Position numbers and translations under genes: made by a program. Below, one piece after another: positions 33,159 to 44,445 of a stretch of 64,000 bases of DNA. Below the pieces are notes generated by a model. It saw only the letters and a list, made by a program, of their open reading frames with translations. It ran no database searches and had not been told where the DNA came from. The stretch is from Laburnicola sp. R22_1 (lineage: Eukaryota; Ascomycota; Dothideomycetes; Pleosporales; Didymosphaeriaceae): NCBI GenBank assembly GCA_014281115.1, contig JACONQ010000015.1:1178001-1242000 (forward strand), written 5' to 3'. Within the stretch, counting starts at the first letter, position 1. The number at the start of each line of letters is the position of its first letter.

Positions 33159-34690
33159 TCAGAAGTTCACCACTGCTCGCTCCAAATCTCTGAGCTGTGA
33201 TGCCAAATCCAACATCGATTCTAGGCCAGTCGCTTTTGCGTGTTGAGTAAACACCTCAAAACCGGGTACATCTACCGTTGCGCCGTGCGCATGGAGATAG
33301 CGAGCCATCTGCTCGTGCTCTAGATCCAGAGCAATGAAGATGGGCGGAACTCGTTTCCACCAATATGGGGGAGTTGTTGGTCTCTCCTTCCAGTCTGGTA
33401 CGTGGTTCACGTCCGCGCCATGCTCGACGAGAAGACGCACAACTTTAGTACTGGCTGAGTTCACAGCCCAGAACAAAGTATCGTCATCCGTCATGTTGGG
33501 ATCGGCTCCGTGTGAGAGCAAGAACCATACGATTCTCTCGTGTCCGCGTTTCGCGGCTTGGAACAATGGATTAAGAGGGCAAACCTGTCCTTTGGGTATG
33601 ACATGCAGTGAGTTTCCGAACTCCCATTCCCGCCACTCCCGGTAATTTTTGGGGGGCACTTTTTGCTGAACGGCAGCCCCATGGTTGAGGAGTTGTTCCA
33701 CAACATCCAACCGATCCCTGTAACCTGCTGCAACTCTTTGTAGTAGCGAGCTGAGACTGTAGGCACTGAAAGATTTCCCGGGAGAGGAAACTGTCTCAGC
33801 AAGGGAAATGATTTGTTGGTAGAAGTCGCTGTGGTTGCTCTGGGTAGCGCCAGAAGTTAGATATCTTTGCGTATTCAGTACTGCCCATGTGATGTCGGAA
33901 TCAACCGGTCCCCACCTGGGGTGCAGAGCGAGCTTTGCTGTTTCGAGCTGGCCTGCTGCGACTGCGTGGCTGAACACCCACTCTCGAATACGGTCTTTGT
34001 GAGGCCGGAACAAAACTCGTGAGAAAATCATCTCTAAGATCTCGGTGTTACCACTGCTTGCCGCTAAAAGGACTGGCTGGGACCAGTAGCGATTCTGATC
34101 TATTGTAAATAGCGGTGAGGTATCCGTGAACGATGTGAGCAATTCCTTCGCTACAGTGGTACATCCCGTAATTATTGCTGCTTGGAGAAGAGTCTTTGGG
34201 CTGTTATGATCCAGTGGTTTGGCAGGTCGTAGTATGAACTCCCGAGGACTCGCACACAGCATAGAGACGTAGGTCCGGATCGAGTCTGCGCTGTCACTCC
34301 TACTTCGGCGGTTAAGCTCCTCTGCAATCAGATACACTGCTGCTAGAGGAGCCTCGGCTGAAGACTTTTCTTTCAGGATTTTCCAGACGAGGTATGACTG
34401 CCAGAACGATCTCTCGTGGGGATTCTCGATCCATGTCCAACGGCAAGTTATCTTGCTGTCCTGGCCTTCGAGCTCTGCTTTCAACACGGCAGACGGAAAA
34501 AGCGATTCTGTGACCTCGATTGAAAAAAGCCCTGTTAGATGTCAGAATACAGGTTTTCAGGCTGTCGGAACAGGATTTGGCGCGTACTATTCACAAGCCT
34601 GAGCCTCAGAGCCCGCTTGACACCACGCACGTTCACCGCATGGGCGAGAACTTCCCGTAGAATCTCGATAGGTAGTTTCGTCAGCAGCAT
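33159..34690 (-). CDS. F-box-like/ankyrin-repeat protein
   Basis: Two exons: complement(33159..34531, 34588..34690), 491 aa; the 56-bp intron is GTACGC...CTAACAG. Splicing produces LLTKLPIEILREVLAHAVNV followed by RGVKRALRLRLVNRLFSIEV, the N-terminal F-box-like segment common in ascomycete ankyrin proteins. The middle is helical. Ankyrin repeats occupy the C-terminal third: NPLFQAAKRGHERIVWFLLS HGADPN, DTLFWAVNSASTKVVRLLVE HGADVN and a last copy with HAHGATVDVPG. Such proteins may serve as substrate adaptors of SCF ubiquitin ligases; this is inferred from family architecture only. It faces an F-box-like gene remnant in a head-to-head arrangement. Confidence 0.8.
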
Positions 34691-35315
34691 GTTCTTTGTA
34701 TGTGAAAAAGATTTGCTCGGAGTTGAGAGTGCGGGGAAGGAATCTGGGGACACAGTGAAGTTGCATGTGTGGGTAAGATGCTAACTGTATTTGGCGATAG
34801 TGGATTTCTCATATGCTTACCAACACTCAACTGAAGTCCGTTGCACAACATTTGATCCAGACGCCCATCGGGTTCCAAGATTACGAGATGACACGCGAAA
34901 GCAGGGCGCAAAATTGCGCTAACAGTTTAAAGACAAGTACCATGGGTACGATATGGAAATTCCAAGGTTCACGATCTGCGCAGCGAGAGTCGAGGAAGGG
35001 AGCTTGGGAAGCTACTATAGAATACATGATGCAAGAAGGACATGTGCTTATCGGGTAGAAGATTATGACTGGTTTCGCTGATCTGACGATGGAAATTAAA
35101 GCCAGTGTGTTCGCATTCGTACGTATGGTATTTCAACGATTCACTTTCTCGTGGAAACTCTGAGCTGATTTGGGGGTGAAATAGCATTGCCCGGCAAACG
35201 TGAGTCAGAATTACGTTAGCGTGCGCAAAGAGCGTTCGCCCACCCTCAACTCAACTTCATGATCAACGAGTTCTCAGAACACGCCAAGCAATTCCCCTCC
35301 AGCCTACTGAACTGA
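34691..35315. other. Divergent intergenic region
   Basis: 625 bp between the ankyrin gene and the F-box remnant. No gene seen. Confidence 0.5.
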
Positions 35316-35962
35316 ATGGACTGGCCTACAACAGGTGCTGTTCTGAGACGAGCAATGGCCATGACTCAAATTTCCGGATTTCCGAATTGGCATCGCCTTC
35401 CTGTGGAGTTGAAGACCAATGTTTTCGCCTATGTAAGTATAGAAAGCTCGAAGCGCAACGAGAGTACTCTTGGAAGACTACCTCGGATTCGGCTCAATAT
35501 GCGATTCTTTTCATTGTTGTTTAGCGGGACCTTTTCATCTTTTCTAAAGCTAATATTGTGGCAGGTCCGCTCAGTCAAGGACCGAAAAGCTATATGCTTG
35601 ATCAGCCGCGAGTGCAAGGACATAATGGCACCTGTGCTTTGGGAACGGTTCTACACTGACCTCTTGTCGACCGCGAAAAAGGCTCTGGACACACTGCTGG
35701 ATCCCAAATGCACCATTTTCCCCCTGACGCATATTGGTAATCCACAATGTCGGCGTCGTCCAGGTGGATAAATTCAGACAGAACGTCTTGCTCACTTGGC
35801 ATTGATTCTTCCACCAGAGGGTATGGAAATGACGATCAATTCCATCGAATCGGTACTCTGTTCCTTTACTGGACTCCGCTACTTCGAATATTCCGCATAT
35901 CGATTAACAATTCACGCGCATTCCTGCTAAAACTAGGGTACACATATTGGGCATCTATTCGT
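35316..35962 (+). pseudogene. F-box-like gene remnant
   Basis: A start (35316) leads into WHRLPVELKTNVFAY. A 132-bp intron (GTAAGT at 35433 to GCAG at 35564) continues the frame into VRSVKDRKAICLISRECKDI, then MAPVLWERFYTDLLSTAKKA and LDTLLDPKCTIFPLTHI. This is the usual opening of fungal F-box-like proteins. Beyond about 35735 the frame breaks: pieces such as VVQVDKFRQNVLLT and LILPPEGMEMTINSIESVLC, then SFTGLRYFEYSAYR, lie in different frames and are ended early by stops. I read it as a truncated, decayed copy. A short 100-150 aa product could still be made. Confidence 0.55.
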
Positions 35963-36563
35963 GTGGATAGGGAATTTGAATGTGTGCCTCGGTAGGAGAA
36001 GCCTCAGGCCGTTGGCTGGCAGTTCACCATGCAGAGTGGGTCAATAGAGGGTTTTCGGTGTTGAAGCTGACCCAAAAATAGTCTGATGCATGCTTGGCTA
36101 AGTTGGCTTCGTCGCAGGCCGCATACGTTTGTTAAATGCCCCGAAAAAGCAACAGGAACGCCCGCAAATTACCAGGCAGGAACGACCGCAGAGCGCGCAC
36201 TTTGCCGCACCGCCAGCACGCGTCAAGCCGTGGCCATCTCCACGCCGCCGTCCACGTCGAGTCGAGCGCGCTCAGCGACGGCGCCGTGCGCATCGCATCG
36301 CACCGCTTGCTCGCGCTGGCCGCGACTTGCCATCTGGCGCCTCGCCGCCCTCGCGCCCCAGCCGCCGCCTCTCTGTAGCCATCGGCGGCCGTACAGCACA
36401 CAACCCGCATCCATAGTGGCATAGTGGCATCGCCTATCGGTTGCGGCGTTTGCGTGCTCAACGGGCCATCGTTGCGTCTGACTCGACTCACTGGACCAGG
36501 CGCGCTCATGTCTCGCAGACCCGCTTGGCCTCAGCGCAGCTCGTAGTGCTTCCGTCCGAAACC
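35963..36563. promoter_or_regulatory. Upstream region and 5' leader of the Abp2-like gene
   Basis: GC-rich from 36130 to 36500. No separate gene seen; overlapping open frames in all phases reflect composition. Confidence 0.4.
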
Positions 36564-39500
36564 ATGCAAATGGACTTCTCCGCAGAGTCGGACCATAATC
36601 TCCATCTCTCGTCCCACGGCCACTTTGAACACACAGGCCACGGCAGCCCGGCCTTTTCGCCGTTTCGCCATTCCGTACGTGCAATTCCGTACTCTGGCTT
36701 GACTGGGCGACCTTGACTGACATGCCCACGCCTAGGTACCAACAATCGATCCGGGCCTTGACCAGAGTGCCGCTGCCAACCGTAATGGCCATCCTCCAAT
36801 GTCATCAGTTCACCAGTCTGCCGCCCCGAACCACCTCCTGCAGCCCGACAATGCCTCTCTCAACAGCGGCCATCTCGCCCACGGCTTTTACGGAGACATG
36901 TCGCGCACTTCGCAGACGCCCTCGACTCCCTCCAATGCCTCGCCGCGCTTCTCAGCCATATCTCCAGCCAGCCAAACGAAGCAGATCACGGCAAACTATG
37001 TCCCGACCGACCGCCCTGCACCATCCCGCGACGTGTCGGACGAAACGCTCGACGCAGCATACGCTACCTTCATCCTCTACTGCAATCCGAACTTTCCAAC
37101 TACCACCGATACGTCTGAGCTGACGCGACTATTTCGGATACCACCGAAGAGCGACGGAAAAGCTTTTAGCACCTGGTCATTGTTTGAGCTGATTCGCAAG
37201 CTTGACTCGAAAGAGATCAAGACTTGGACACAACTGGCGCTGGATCTGGGTGTGGAACGACCCGACACGGACAAGGGACAGAGCACCCAAAAGGTGCAGC
37301 AGTACTCTGTTCGTTTGAAGGTGAGGCACACTCTCATCATGTCTTTTCTTGCACCTCCAAATTTTCCTATATGCAGTGCGTGGTCGCATACTACAGTACG
37401 ATGTAGCTTCCTTACGTCTGCGCTTGCAGTACGTTACCGCGGGCAACTCACACATGGTATTTTCCGAGACTGCGCGGAAACTCGTGTCTCTCTACTCTCT
37501 GGAAACTCCAATCAACCAAGTAGAGGAATGTATACTACGTGGAAGTCTGCACCTAAATTTTACGACGTCCAAGTATCCGGATACGGAAGCCGAGCTTGTC
37601 GTTCCCGGTGTGTACCTACCCGATGTACTAACACCCATCGGTAACATGAAAATGTTGGTCCAAGACTTACTTATGTGGCGCGTGCAATCCTCGCGTCTTT
37701 CCTAGACTCGGAATGGGCCAGGAAGTCAGATCTTGCATTTACGATTTATCTCTTTGACTTAACGCCTGGTTTAACTGACTGACGGTACTAGCGATGGATG
37801 CGCGCAATGCATATCGATGCATTCTTCGAGTACATGCTAGGGAAACAACATTCTTACTATCTACAAATACCACCGCCGCACAACCCTTTCCCCGAAAACG
37901 GCCGCGATGGAGTGTCACTCGAGGAGGATCTGGCGATCAGAGCGCTCGACCCTAAATTCCGCCCGAAGCGGGGACGTAGGAAAGCAGATGATGGCGAAGA
38001 CGATGTAGACCTGGTTGATCACACTCCACCTCCTAAGCGGCCCCAATTGGACACGTCGATTCCCTTTGGCAATGTTCTACAACCCCAATCTGCTTACCCA
38101 AATAGCGCTCATCCGGACAACATGGAGGGGTTTCTGGGAGGACACGATCCGTGGGCAACATCAGCTATTGCCCCATCTTCCGCTTTGACTGCAGCATCAG
38201 CACCGGGACGCATGCATCCGCACAAGAACCTAACGCCATATTCCGCCTCGCCTATGTCCGGGCAACAACTTCGATGGCGTCTTAACACGCATGACAATCC
38301 AACGACGCCGCATCCACTCTCTGCCGTGACGCCACAGTCAGCTCATCCTGACTTCTTCGATGAACCTCAATCGGCAATCACACCTTCAAGCTCGAAAACA
38401 CGATCAAGACGGCGTCATGGACCCGCTGTCTCCTCGGCGTGGCCAAGCAACAACTCCTCTTCGACCGGTAAGCTCCGGGGTAGACCGCCGAGCAACCGTT
38501 CTGTACGCGATGGTCCTTTTGTCACTTTTCCCGCCAATCCGAAGACTAAAGAGGGACCTACGATAGATGTGAACAGGAACCCTGGTAATCTCACACCCAT
38601 CGTGGAGAGAGCACAATCAGACCCCCCAGTGGCAGAACAACACTTCCGTTTTCCCCCTACGCCCGCTTCAGCCGTGTCGCCTACTAGTATAGAAGCAAAT
38701 ATACCTAATGGACCCCAGAGACCCCATAGGCTAAGCCTCCAGGTGCCGCAGAGTGTCGGTAATCCTGTGCGACTTGTCACTCCGACGGTGCTTGTGAACG
38801 GCGAGCAAAATCAGGCTTCAAGCACGGGTCTCGAGCCGTCCGCAATGAGCGCAGACACTGACCCACAATCCTCTGGAACTCTCTTCGAACAGAGCATTGA
38901 GCAGTCCCGTCAACAGCAGCACACATCAACACCCATCCGCCCGTCCAACCCCTCTCAACTCTCGCCTCGAACGCAGCCGCGAGGACCCACCTCGACGCCA
39001 TCGCCTACCTCTTCCATTCTCCCAGAATCCCTCAAACGCGCCCTTGTAGCCGAACTCATCCGTGCACCCCTCTCGGGTCGCCGCAAGCGCCTCGGAGGCA
39101 CGGAAGCCAAAAACCTGGCCGCCTCAATCCTCTCCCCTCTCTTCGCCAAACCAACCACTTCGAACACCGCCCCTGCAAAGATTATGAGTGACCAGCTCCT
39201 CAGTATCGCCATCAGCAGCTGCCTTGGCCTCACCTCTGCGGTCGGACTCGGTATCGGCGGTCCTAGCGGCGGTGTTCGACGCGTCGAGTGTGTTCGCTTC
39301 AGAGTCGGCGGAGATGGGTATGAGAGTCCTATAGATGAGGATGACGAGGATGGCGACGCAGGCGGAACAGTTAGGGAAACGTTCGATGTCTTCTTCGGGG
39401 TGGGATTTGGTGGTTTGACGGGAGAGTGGGCGACGAAGGGGTTGCTGGCGACAAGTAATGGGAGCGAGGCAGTGGCAGAGGCGCAGATGGGGGGTCAAGA

Positions 39501-39621
39501 GCAGATGCCGAGTACGGCTGCGGGGTGGAAGGCCAAGTTCTTGGAGACGCAGAGGAAGTTGTTGGAGAGAGAAGAGGAGGCTAAAGAGTTGAAGGAGAAG
39601 ATTTTGGAGGCTGTGCTTTGA
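36564..39621 (+). CDS. Abp2-like ARS-binding protein
   Basis: Three exons: 36564..36674, 36736..37320 and 37792..39621, 841 aa; start has ACCATGC context. The conserved core spans the last intron: AAYATFILYCNPNFPTTTDT, SELTRLFRIPPKSDGKAFST, WSLFELIRKLDSKEIKTWTQ and LALDLGVERPDTDKGQSTQK before it, RWMRAMHIDAFFEYMLGKQH after it. This matches the Abp2 domain named for the fission-yeast ARS-binding protein 2, a nuclear DNA-binding protein. A basic stretch (KFRPKRGRRK), long disordered Pro/Ser regions, and a C-terminal Glu/Lys-rich helix (residues about 810-840) follow. The last intron is 471 bp, about ten times the local norm, and contains an open frame of its own. Confidence 0.85.
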
Positions 39622-40159
39622 AAACGGGCCAGTTTGGCGCTTTCAACACAAAATCTGCGAGGAGATGGACCTTGGAGCTCTAGCTTCATGGAGAACTTGG
39701 GCGAGTTGTCTTATTTGGGAGGGGTAATGCACATGAGATATGAGCAGGTTATGAGCAGATGTATGGGGTGGAGCTACTTTGAGGGCCTGGAGACGCTTCG
39801 GCATCATTTTCTGGATTTGCATTGTATATGAGAGTGATGTTTGCAGATACCCTGGTTGTTTTCGGGGGTTGGAATTTGCCTCGATGTAAGTAATCATGAG
39901 TTCTGGTTTGATAGATCAGGCGGGAAGTATATACGTGCATGTAATGTATGTAGGCTTGGGCATTGCTTTGTAGTTTCATTACTGCCGTTCGAATATCAGC
40001 TTCAAGCTTCGTTGCAGGCTTCATTATTTCTATATGTCCATAATTCGTTGTTCCACGTTTCTCTTCGGAGTTAGACACGCTGAACATGATCTTCCACACA
40101 TTCGAACAAGGCGTAACGCGTGAGATACCCCGCAGCGGGAAGGTCGCGTCATTAAACAG
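39622..40159. other. Convergent intergenic region
   Basis: No gene seen; 3' ends of the Abp2-like gene and the KPWE gene. Confidence 0.5.
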
Positions 40160-40742
40160 TCATGTCGTAGCCTTTCCCACACCTCCACCGCTCGGGATCG
40201 ACCCCTCCTTCTCCCACGGCTTTCTCCGCTTCGACTGTGTAGCCTGCGACGACTGCCCTGTCAAGAGCGTATCTGGTATTTCCTTGATGCCCGGGATGGG
40301 TTGCCCCGTGGTCACGAGCTCTACAATGTGCGCGAAAGACGTGGGATACGGTGCAGGAGGCTCGTTCGGGTTCGCCGTAGCACCAGGTAGTAGTCCGCCA
40401 GCGTTCTCGATGCTGGAAGAGGCACTCGGAGCTTGTGCACCGTTGGGCACGAGGGCGGGGCGACCCCGCGCACTGCGATATGCTTTGTAGGCGTCGAAGT
40501 CGACGTTCATGTTGTATTTTCTGGACAATCAATATACACAGTCCCGCAATGTGGAAGGAAAGCAGCTACCTAGCATAGTAGAAGCATCGCGCTCGCAGCG
40601 TCAACTCGGACGCTTGTTCGGGCGAGCTGTTGCTGCCCAAGATGGCGTTCAAGCCCGACTGGAACTCGGCATCGTTGTCCCAATTGTAATTCTCGAGGGC
40701 CGCGTAGACGTCGTCCAGGCCGTCGGCGGCGGCGATGCTCAT
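40160..40742 (-). CDS. KPWE-motif protein, PEX39-like candidate
   Basis: Two exons: complement(40160..40520, 40570..40742), 177 aa. An N-terminal helical segment (DDVYAALENYNWDNDAEF, LRARCFYYARKYNMNVDFDA) precedes a C-terminal block: YPTSFAHIVELVTTGQPIPG, IKEIPDTLLTGQ and RRKPWEKEG (KPWE at residues 158-161). The block matches the KPWE domain found at the end of some fungal Pex14-related proteins. From memory, the recently described peroxin PEX39 and Pex13 share an [R/K]PWE motif that contacts the PTS2 receptor Pex7. The small size fits PEX39 better than Pex14. Assignment to peroxisomal import is inference. It shares a 288-bp divergent promoter with the Scd6-like gene. Confidence 0.7.
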
Positions 40743-41030
40743 GGCGAGAGGTAAAGGTAAAGATGAGGCATGGGCGTTGGATAGTGAGCGCCGTCGAGGA
40801 CTGATGATTCGCATGTGGGTCCTCAGAAGCTTGGGCCGAAGTGGAGCCGTAGCTGTTCTTTTGGCGAAGCCTGAGGCACGTCCGTTCGCTCTTACCCACA
40901 CACGTCTTTCACTCCGCCAGCCACCCTCCCCTCCCTCCTTCTTCCCGCCCCCCACACGCCTCCTCTCCATTCTCTTCTCTCTCTGCTCAAGCACTCTTCT
41001 CTACTTTTCTTACATACACCATACACAGCC

Positions 41031-43034
41031 ATGTCGGAGTATATCGGGTGCGTCGCAGCGGCGCCATCAGCTGGAGCTTCTACTGACATGCATTGTGCAG
41101 CTCGCGCATATCCCTCATCTCCAAGAGTGACATCCGGTACGTCACCCTCTATCGAGATAGCTCTGGACAATTTCTAAGGCGTCCAGATATGTCGGAACAC
41201 TCGTCAATATTAGCTCGGAACAGTCGACGGTGACACTCGACAATGTGCGATCATTCGGCACCGAGGGCCGTCGCGGCGGCAAAGACGAGTTCGCGCCCTC
41301 AGACGCAGTCTACGAGCAGATTGTGTTCCGCGGCAGCGACGTGAAGGATCTGCGCATCGAGGAGACGCCCAAAGAAGAGCCGCCGATGCCCCGGGACCCG
41401 GCCATCATTGGAGTAAGTCCCGCCCATCTTCTTTCACGTCAAAGGGTACAATGATTAAATATTTTCGGATGTAAACCTTTTATACCACCGAGAGCGCAAA
41501 ACCGTGTGGAGATTTTCCGTTGCCTTCCTTCTGAGTACCCTCCGACACCCTCGTTTTCATTGTCAATCTTGAAAAAAAATCGGCTAACATGGCATATTGG
41601 ATTGAAAAGGTGCAGCAGTCTTCGCGGCAGGAGAGCTCGCAGACAGAGCAACGTCCGCCGCCGCAGAATCAGCATTTCGCTCCTCCACCCGGTCAGTTTC
41701 CGCCTGGTGGTTACCCACCCTTTGGACAGCCACCGCCCTACCCGAACAGGTTTGGACCGCAAGGTGGCTTTCCTGGCGGCCCTCCATTCCCAGGCGGTTT
41801 TGGCATGCCTGGGTCTTATGGCGCGCCTCCGCCGGGGTGGTACCCACAAGGCCAAGGCTTCAACCAGCCACCGGGACCCTTCGCTCCGCAAATGCCTATT
41901 GGACCACCTGGACAACAACAGCAGCAACAGAACCAGAATCAGCCGCCAACAGGCCCCAAAGGGACGACACCGGTTGGCCCTCCGGTAAACAAGGGCGAGA
42001 AGCCGAATGCTCAGCCCAAGCTTGCAGAGGCAGATGGCGGCTCTAAATCCGATGAGATTAAGAAGGATGCGAAAGCTGCTGCACCCGTTCCCGCGGCCGC
42101 TGCTACAAAGCAAGCTCCACCACCCCCCGTTGATTCCAAACCAGACGTTGCCGCCGCTCTAGCACCACCTGCGCCCACGAATCAGCCTACCGCAGCCCCC
42201 AAGGCTGCCCCCACAGGACCCAAGAGCGGTCGCATTGTTCCGGCTATACCTCTTGCTAGCCCTGGCTTGAACAAGGCTGCATCCCAAGCGCAGCCCACTG
42301 GAGTTGCTGCTGCTGTGCAGTCTGGTCCCTCGACGGTGAATCCTACTCAACAGTATCACAATGCAACGCAGGCAGCTACTGCAGCCGTCGCGGCGGCTAT
42401 GGCGAAACTGGATGTTTCCAGCGGAAAAGCACCTGCGCCGTCGGGAGCGCCGTCGATGAATGTGAACCTCCAGCAGCGGATAGACGAGATGCGAGATGAT
42501 CAAGCCAGGCGAGGCGGGCCCAGTCAGCGCGGAGGCAGAGGTGCCCGTGGTGGCCGCGGTGGTCATCACACAAAGCTAGAGATTCCGACGACAGATTTCG
42601 ATTTCGAAACTTCGAATGCGAAGTTCAACAAGATGGATTCTGTCAAGGAGGCCATTGCCTCAGGCTCACCTCTCGGTGAGTGTGTGCCAGTACCGATTGC
42701 TGAGGTTGCGACCAATGGGCATGGAGCCGAGCCAAAGACTGATAGCGTTGTCATTCCGCCTTCGGCGTACAACAAGTCGTCAAGCTTCTTCGACAACATC
42801 TCAAGCGAGTTGAAGGACCGAGAGGATTCAGCCACCAATCGTGGCCAGCAATTCAGGACCGAAGAGCGGCGCAAGAACATGGAGACATTTGGTCAAGGCA
42901 GTGTGGATGGCTACAGGGGAGGATACCGTGGCCGTGGCCGAGGAAGGGGACGCGGTCGTGGTTTTGGCGGCTTCAGGGGCGGCAGAGGTGGTCGTGGACG
43001 CGGAGGTGCTCAGTTTGGAGAGCAGGCGGCCTGA
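41031..43034 (+). CDS. Scd6/Lsm14-family RNA-binding decapping regulator
   Basis: Four exons: 41031..41047, 41101..41136, 41187..41412 and 41616..43034 (or from 41610 if AAG is used as acceptor), about 565 aa. The first three encode an Lsm14 fold: MSEYIGSRISLISKSDIRYV, GTLVNISSEQSTVTLDNVRS and EQIVFRGSDVKDLRIEE. A Pro/Gly/Gln-rich linker follows, then the FDF motif (TDFDFETSNAKFNKMD), a TFG-like helix (YNKSSSFFDNISSELKDRED) and an RGRGRG-rich tail. The layout is that of Scd6, Sum2 and Lsm14, cytoplasmic proteins that bind eIF4G through RGG repeats, repress translation and assist Dcp2-Dhh1 decapping in P-bodies. The first exon is only 17 nt and the second 36 nt, both supported by in-frame joins. 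Confidence 0.9.
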
Positions 43035-43553
43035 TCGTACAGGTTCATCTTCCACGAACAGTGTTTGAGGATTGATCTGCGATTGACGGACAAGGTCTTT
43101 AAAAATCTTGGGAGTGGAGTTATTGCGACATCTGCTTGTGCTTGGGAAGGCGTGGACACCAAATCCAGGATTTGGTACCCTGCGTTTCAGCCAACGAAAT
43201 GCGAGGTTGAGATTATGTTCTGGTGGGATTTCTTTATGCGCTCTGTACAAATACGGCTGGGTCTTTCTTGTGCCGTTTCCTCTGATACCTGCGTTCAGCG
43301 ATTGGGCGTGGTCTGCGTCGAGACATGGTTAGCCACCACTGTAAAGTTTGGAAGAGGAAGGGAAGATATCCGGTGACGAGTAAATGAAAACAATGTAGTG
43401 TGGACTTGGAGTTCTCTGCGAGAGCATGTCGGTGACTAGTTCTGAATTGCACATTCACTACCTCTATACTTGGGTATCATCTCACGACGCGTGGGATTGC
43501 TTTTTGTCGCCTGAGGCTGTTAGCTATACCTACTAACTTACAACTGCGTTAAC
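43035..43553. other. 3' flank of the Scd6-like gene
   Basis: No gene seen up to the foldback repeat. Confidence 0.5.
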
Positions 43554-43917
43554 TATGTGGCGTTAATTTATCTACCTAGGGGTAGGACAACAAAGGCTTT
43601 TATCTTAAATAACATAATAAAAAAAGCAGAGCCCCCTGCTTAGTAATTAAAAAGAGCGTAAAAAGGTAATCACAAAAAAATAAGTTAACTATAAGTTACT
43701 ATTAGCTAAGTAGTTTTTTTAAGTTATAACTTTAGCTTTTTAAAGCTTACTTATTTTAGGCTACTTTTTTATTTTATAGTATATTAACTTTTTTTTGTAA
43801 TTACCTTTTTACGCTCTTTTTAATTACTAAGCAGGGGCTCTGCTTTTTTGTTATGTTATTTGAGATGAAAGCCTTTGTCGTCCTACCCCTAGGTAGATTT
43901 AATTAACGCCACACATA
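43554..43917. repeat. AT-rich foldback element (inverted pair of ~125-bp arms)
   Basis: The left arm (about 43554-43682) and the right arm (about 43792-43917) are inverse copies of one another. Each runs from TATGTGGCGTTAAT through CTACCTAGGGGTAGGAC, GGCTTTTATCTTAAATAACA and AAGCAGAGCCCCCTGCTTAG to AAAGAGCGTAAAAAGGTAAT. The ~110-bp centre is almost pure A+T. There is no coding capacity. Differences between arms are mostly C/T or G/A, as expected from RIP. Single copies of the same unit lie at 43922-44040 and 54964-55080. Confidence 0.85.
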
Positions 43918-43921
43918 GTAT

Positions 43922-44040
43922 ATTAAATTAATCTACTTAGAAGTAGAATAATAAAAGCTTTTATCTTAAATAATATAATAAAAAAAGCAGAGCCCTCTAC
44001 TTAGTAAATAAGAAGAGCGTAAAAAGATAATTATAAAAAG
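43922..44040 (+). repeat. Decayed copy of the foldback unit (left-arm orientation)
   Basis: Lies directly after the foldback and repeats the order of the left arm: ATCTACTTAGAAGTAGAAT, AAGCTTTTATCTTAAATAAT, AAGCAGAGCCCTCTACTTAG and AAGAGCGTAAAAAGATAAT. Most differences are transitions toward A+T. Confidence 0.75.
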
Positions 44041-44445
44041 ATGCGTGTTTAAACTACTAAGCAAGTATACCTACTATAAATTATTAAAACACTATTATAA
44101 TTAGTACTTATTAATTACCTATTTCACTAAGGGCTTTTGACTCTGTTGCCTTAGTTCCGCCGGCGATAAGGGCTCGTGCGTTGCTATGACGAGGAAGGTG
44201 CCCACGTGCGCTTCGATTGGTTCGCGTGTGTGGACCAGGGCAGCTTCCCCGCGAGCTTCCCGAGGCGTCTCAGTCTCTTCTGTTCGAGGTCGAGCATTAT
44301 GCACACCATTCCTTTCCATTGACGTTACTCCGATATTGTTGCCATTCGCTAGCCTGCACCTACCCTCGGTCGCTTGCGATACAGTGCAGGACAAGAGCCT
44401 GAGGACATACTAGGGCTTGAATTAGCCCAGTCTCCGTAACACGCG
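44041..44445. promoter_or_regulatory. Upstream region of VTC4
   Basis: AT-rich up to about 44130, then normal composition. Presumed VTC4 promoter; no gene seen. Confidence 0.4.
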
